DNA from: Cymbidium sinense
Taxonomy: Eukaryota > Streptophyta > Magnoliopsida > Asparagales > Orchidaceae
Direction of reading: 5' to 3'
NCBI GenBank assembly: GCA_021442155.1
Contig: CM038214.1
Coordinates: 57,444,514-57,508,513 of the forward strand
DNA: 64,000 nucleotides
The notes under the pieces were generated by a model. The model was not told where the DNA came from, did not search any database, and worked only from the letters and a program-made list of their open reading frames with translations. Shown here piece after piece: positions 58,412-64,000 of this stretch. Position 1 is the stretch's first letter, and the number at the start of each line of letters is the position of its first letter. The translations under genes and the position numbers were made by a program.

Positions 58412-60035
58412 TCCCTAAATCCTAAATTAACAAAAGAACTCAAAATCTTAAACCTAAACACTAAACTCTAAATCCTAAACTCTAAACCCTAAACCCTAAA
58501 TCTTAAACCCTAAAACCCTAAATCCTAAACCCTATACCCCAAAACCTAAACCCTAAACCCTAAACCATAAACCCTAAAAAAATAAAAAATAAAAAAAAAT
58601 AAAATAAAACCCTAAACCCTATACACTAACCTAAACACTAAAAGCTAAAACTTATATCTAAAGTAAATAAAACCTAAAATAAAGAAATAAATAAACCTAA
58701 ATGAAAATAAAATAAAAATAAAATAAAATAAAACCAAAACTAAAACCTAAAAACCTAAACTAAACTAAACCTAAAATAAAATAAAATATAAAATAAAACT
58801 AAAACTAAAATAAAATAAATAAAATTAAATTAAACTAAAACAAAACCTAAATAAAATAAAATGCTAAACCTAAAATAAAAATCAAATAAAACTAACGAAA
58901 AATAAAATAAAAATAAAAAATTTCCTAAACTGAAAAAATAAACCATAAAATAAAACATAAAAATAAATTAAAAAAAAAAACTAAACCCTAAACCAAAAAA
59001 AAACTTAAACCTAAAATAAAAATAAAATAAACATAAACCTAAACTAAAATAAACTAAACCAAAATAAATAAAACCTAAACCTAACATAAACAAACCAAAA
59101 TCCTAAATAAATAAAATAAAAAATAAAATAAACCTAAACTAAAATAAATCCTAAAATAAAAATAAAACAAAAATCCTAAACCTAAACCTTAAAATAAATA
59201 ATTTAACTAATCCTAAAAAAAATAAAATAAAATAAACTAAACTAAAAATAAACCAAACCTAAAAAAAACTAAAATACAAAACCTAAACTAAAATAAGTAA
59301 ACCTAAAAGAAATAAACTATGTTAAATAAAAATAAATCTAAATAAAAATATACAAAAATTTAACTAAAATAAATAAAAAATAAACTAAATCAACTTAGTG
59401 TAAAAAAAATTGAAAAAGTTAAAAAATTAAAAAAAATTAAAAAAACCCTAACCCTAAATCAACAACCCTAAACCTTAAACCCTAAACATTGAAATGCTAA
59501 ACCCTAAACCCTAAACCATAAAACCATAAAAATCCTAAACCCTACCACCAACCCTTAACCCTAAACCACCTTAAACCACCTTAAACCTTGATCCTAAATC
59601 CTAAACCTAAACCCCAAACCCCCCTAAATCCTAAAAAAACCTAAAAACCTAAATCTAAACTAAAGAAAACCTAAAAATAAAATAAATAAAATAATATAAA
59701 ATAAAAATAAAAACTAAACCCTAAACCTAAGCCTAAACCTAAACATAAAAATAAAATAAAATAAAATTATAAAAATAAACTAAAATAAAAAATAAAAGCC
59801 TAAACTAAATGAAAAATAAAAATAAACCTAAGAATAAAATACCTAAATAAAATAAAAGCTAAACATGAAAAAAACCTAAAATAAAATAAAATAAAGACAA
59901 AATAAAAACCTGAACCCAAAAAATAAACCTAAAAATAAAACTTACAAATAAATGAAAAATAAAACCTAAACCATAAACTAAAAAAAACTAAAATTAAAAT
60001 AAAAATAAAATAAAAAATTAAATAAACCTAAACCT
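58412..60035 (+). repeat. CCCTAAA tracts with A-rich modules 15 and 16
   Basis: Module 15 is about 58,641-59,410, with a weak end landmark (CAACTTAGTGTAAAAAAAA). Heptamers occupy about 59,446-59,640. Module 16 starts at about 59,641 and is cut at about 60,035 by block D. Confidence 0.75.
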
Positions 60036-63000
60036 AAGATCAACGATCAAGATCAGATCCTGCGGTTAAAAAGGAAATAGAGGGGGATTCTATGTGATTT
60101 GAAAATGACCATTTGTTCCAATCATGTAAAATGGAGGGCCCATGATCCAACTTTCTATGAGCGATGAAACGGAGCCTGTCTGCTATGAGTCACTCGATCT
60201 GAGCTCACCCGAGCTCGGATCAACTCCAAACTCAACCCACACCTTCACGTGAAGGATCCATAAGGATCCAACTGCTAGGATGGGCTCAAATGCAAGTTTT
60301 TCGAAAAGGAGCAACCCATTTTCATTTAAGGATCAATTTTGAGAAATTACCTCACCAGAGCTTATGACCGGTAGTTCCAATGATTGAGGTAGCTTCATTT
60401 GGTAGAAAAGAAGCTCGGTTGAGCCACACGAGCTTTGATTTGAGGTGGTTTACTTTATGGACCAAGCTCTTCTGTTTTGGCATTCAGTCTTGATTGAAGT
60501 AAGGCTTCCAATGGTTTGGAAGTCTGGGAAATGGTTTGGCATTGCTTGACTTGGTGTTGTGATGGTGTGGGTAAGTTTATTTGAGGTTTGGTTGAGTGGG
60601 GGAGGAGTTTAAATCTAAGGAAAGATGCCCTATTTTAGTTGCACATGAAAATGGAGAATTCCAATTATGGGATCTCAGAGAGCCTTTAGGTAGGCTCGGA
60701 GGAGTTTCAAAAATGCTTAGGGAACACTAATAATGTGAATTGTAAGAATTGCCACTCGAATTGAGGGAGTATACCCCAAAATTATGGGTGATGGATGGAT
60801 GGGATTTGTCCCTAAAATTATGCTGATTCACCACCATCGAGGCATCATAGGGGTCATTGTCAGCTCCATGTGGCTCACCAAGAGTGGAGGAAGTTATGGC
60901 AGGGAGCTCAAGGCAAGATATGGGGAGATTGGGTTGGCTTGGTTCTTCCTTTTGCACATAGGGTTTGACCATGAGTGAAGTGGCTTGGTTAGTTTTCCTT
61001 AGTCCATGGCAAGTGTTAAACTAGCTTACATTGGGCTAGGGGGTTTAGAAATACCTTATTTGGCAATTGGATGGCTGCCATGAGAGGAGAAAGTGCACTT
61101 TACCTCTTATTGAAATAATTCAATATAAATAGGGTGTGTCTAATGGCTAATCCCCTTGGGTGGGGTCCACCATGGATTTGGGTTGATTTGGGACTGAACT
61201 AGGACTAGTTTGGCCAACTCCTAGGATCCCATGGGTTGGTTTTGGGTGATTTGACTTCATTTGGTCAAAATGAGCTCATTTGGGATAGGTTGGGTTAGGC
61301 TGACCAATTGGTCAAATTGTGTCAAACCAAGACTTGGGTTAGTTTTAAATGATGATTTTAAGAGTTTTGGTTCAAGTGGTTTTGATTAATTTGGCTTAGG
61401 TTTGATTTTGGCTCATTTAGATTCAAATAGGTCAAATGGGATGTTGACCAATTTGAGCAATTTGACCAAATTGGGTTGGTGTTGGTTCATTCAATGTAAT
61501 TGAAAATGATTGTAGGCTTTGGTTTGGTTTGACCTTTTAGGTCAATTTTGGCTTGGTTGGGTCAAGTTGACCAATTGATCAAATTGTACTCAATCATAGC
61601 TTTGGTCAAGTTCAATTAGTTATTTGGAATGAACTTGAGCCATTGACCCATTTTGGATTTTTAGGCCAATTTGGGTCAATTTAGGTCAAATGACCAATTG
61701 GACTTGTTTTGGCTCAATTGAAGGTTCGATCATGTTCAATGATTGATTAAGCATTGGTTTGAATAAATAGTTTCAATTAATTTTGTATATGGTAGGTTTT
61801 GGCTAGTTTGTGTTTCATTTGGGCTAAGTTGACTTGGTCAAGATTCAAGGTTGACTTGTTTGACAATTGAAAATCACCCTAGGATGATGATCATGATATG
61901 AGGTTTGGATGGGCTTAGTTCAATCCAATATGGGTTGGATTAGAACTTGCTCAAAAAGGGTCCTTAGGTCACTTTGGGTCAGGTGGACTTAAATGGGTCA
62001 ATTAGTTTGGTTTTGGCTTGATTCAAGTTTAGTTGAACTCACATATGAGTCTAGGATTGAAATATAAATCCTATTGCAATTGGTTTGGAATCAAATGGAT
62101 TTTGGTTAATATGACAATTTCAAGTCAAAAGGGGTCAACATGGGCTTGATTTGAGTTGACTTAGATTTGGTTTGATAATTGAAGTTTATGTTTATATTTG
62201 GAACAATGATTGAAGCAATGATTGAATCATGAAGAAAACCATGGGTTTTGAATTGATTTGGGTATCATTCAGCTAAGTTCAAGAAAAAGGCTAAAATTGG
62301 AAATTTTATTTGATTTGGGTTTGATTTTAACTATTTGGATTTATATTTTATTTATATTTGTGAATATAAATTAAGATATAAATGATTCTTAAGAAAATCA
62401 CTTGAGTTTGGTGTGATGTGGAAGCAAATTTGACCAAGCTTAAGGATTTAGGTCAACAGGGGTTAAGTAGGGAATTGATTTAGTTTAATTTATTTTTGGG
62501 CATTGGAAGGTGGGTTTCATTTATATTTGTGAATATAAATGAAGGGCTGATTGATTTATAAAGAAATCAATTGAGTTTGGGTTGATTGGGTTTGAGATTT
62601 GATTAAGCTTATAAAGGTAAGCCAATATGGCTTAAGAAAGGTCTTGATTTGGTTTGAATTTAGATTTCATTTATATTTGTGAATATAAATGAAGAAATGA
62701 TTGATTTTTAAAGAAATCAATCAAGTTTGATTTGGTTTAAAGGGGGTTTAAGCATATGAAGGTGGTTCATATGGCTTAGGAAGGGATTTATAAATTTGAT
62801 TTTGATTTTGGGTTTCAATCATTTGTGGTTGGATTTGATTTGGAATTTAATTTGAGATTGAATGGATATTTAAGAAAATCAATTGAATTAGGGTTGATTT
62901 TATTGTCCTCTTTCGAATCATGTTAAATTTGGTATGTCATTCGAATCCATGCATCCATCTTTCAAAATCAAGTGAAATAAAATGGATTTCCTTTATGTAA

Positions 63001-64000
63001 GCTTTCATGTGTTGATTTAATTTAATATATGCATTATTATCACTATTAAATACAAATGTATTTTTCAAAAGCTTATAAATGAATAATAATATGTGTTATA
63101 ATGATAGTTATAAATACATAAGAAAAGCATGTGCTTATAGCTTAAGTGTATGAATGTTGAGTTTTCTTTCTTCTATTCATGTGTTGATTTATATAAGATT
63201 GAATGGTAATTGTTATATAGTCTGAACATCCTAGGAATGTGAGACATTAGTTAGCCCCAAGGAGGTCATTTGATTACCTCACTTCCCTGGTTTAATAACA
63301 ACATGTACTCATTTGATTTCATTTTTAGGTATTTCAACATTAGAATTTGGATAGAGCTTTAATTCATATATATAAATGATTCAATCAAACAAAATATACA
63401 ATCTTTGTATGGTTTTCTTTCCCTCATTTATGTATACATCCATGTGTGTCCAAGAAAAGCATGTATAAGCCTAGACATCCCGGGAATACAAGGCTTTAGT
63501 TAACCCCAAGGGGGTCATTTGATTACCACACTTCCCTAGTTTAACAACATGTACTTGTCTATATCTTTATACATGTATATGTATATGTGATTAGTGAGTG
63601 AAAATCCCATTTTACATTAAAATTGAATGCATTCATAATTGACTAATGGTTGAATTAATTAGCAATATGATTTAGAGCTTACTTCCTATGTTCATGTTTA
63701 CAAATTTACATATGTTTTAATGCAAATGGGTATATAGTCTAGACATCCTGAGAATACGAGGCTTTAGCTAGCTACAAGGTCATTTGATTACCTCACTTCC
63801 CTGGTTTAACAATAACACATGCCTATTTAATTTCATTCTTATGTCATATTTATATATGAATTTGGATAAAGTTTTAAATTAATATTTTTAAATAATTCAA
63901 TCAAATAAAATATAAATTCTAAACAAACACATACCTTCATCATTTAAGTGTGCTAAAATATGTTGCATGTATAAATACACTTAAGATTAAATCATATGCA
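60036..64000. mobile_element. Block D: rearranged copy of block B non-coding sequence
   Basis: From about 60,130 to 62,897 the sequence matches the reverse complement of about 30.2 down to 27.7 kb. For example, GCTCGGATCAACTCCAAACT matches inverted GAGTTGATCC near 30,130. From about 62,898 to the window end it matches 31,455-32,560 in direct orientation, including all three copies of the 85-bp motif. No reading frame with a recognisable domain is present. Frames at 60,727-60,978 are composition artefacts. Confidence 0.7.
63220..63815. repeat. Three spaced copies of the about 85-bp motif, block D
   Basis: Starts are near 63,225, 63,475 and 63,740. They match the triplet at 31.78-32.37 kb one-for-one, including the order of variants (for example AGTCATTTG-like changes in the third). 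Confidence 0.75.

Noticed and set aside
1021..60035. CRISPR-like array (short repeats with spacers)
   Set aside because: The repeats are heptamers without constant-length unique spacers, and the context is a plant nuclear genome.
60727..60978. Overlapping 81- and 64-codon frames on opposite strands
   Set aside because: No domain, and the sequence is an inverted copy of non-coding block B sequence.

Overview
The window looks like nuclear DNA from a land plant. Its repeat arrays carry the Arabidopsis-type telomere heptamer (C-rich strand CCCTAAA). The mobile elements are plant-style: a LINE whose ORF2 ends in an RNase H domain, and large Ty3/gypsy relics. Eleven truncated copies of a plant glycine-rich RNA-binding protein (GRP) mRNA are also present. 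I cannot name the species. I see no intact host gene, no tRNA or rRNA gene and no CRISPR array; everything recognisable is repeat or decayed retrosequence.

Layout from left to right: 1-1020, 3' end of a LINE with an open RNase H segment and a poly(A) tail. 1021-3293, telomere-like array 1 with GRP copy 1. 3294-13065, block A, a minus-strand Ty3/gypsy relic (integrase, RNase H, RT and protease readable right-to-left in gene order). 13066-19600, array 2 with GRP copies 2-3. 19601-37007, block B plus an orphan gag-protease fragment, also minus strand; block B is a diverged second copy of block A. 37008-50612, array 3 with GRP copies 4-10. 50613-57930, an LTR-like scrap fused to a 5'-truncated, heavily mutated LINE (ORF1 tail, endonuclease, RT, RNase H, long 3' UTR, poly(A)). 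57931-60035, array 4 with GRP copy 11. 60036-64000, block D, a chimera of block B sequence, part inverted and part direct.

The arrays are not simple decayed telomere. They consist of short, imperfect CCCTAAA tracts alternating with a conserved A-rich module of about 0.65-0.8 kb. That module often begins near AACTAAATAAAACCTAAAAA and ends in a landmark close to ACTAGTTTACTTAATTT followed by A's. Module plus telomeric tract gives a unit of about 1.08 kb; where a GRP fragment (about 0.49 kb) is included the unit is about 1.6 kb. All arrays have the same polarity: C-rich strand on +, the polarity of a chromosome end lying to the left.

The most interesting signal is the combined geometry. Every poly(A)-tailed sequence (2 LINEs, 11 GRP fragments) lies sense on the C-rich strand, and most run straight from the A tail into CCCTAAA-type sequence. 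This is the arrangement expected if cDNA were primed from the G-rich 3' end of a telomere and later capped by telomerase. It would also arise from telomere-directed LINE insertion followed by satellite-style amplification. The GRP copies share one 5' truncation point and, mostly, one right-hand flank, so they probably descend from a single insertion that was then amplified.
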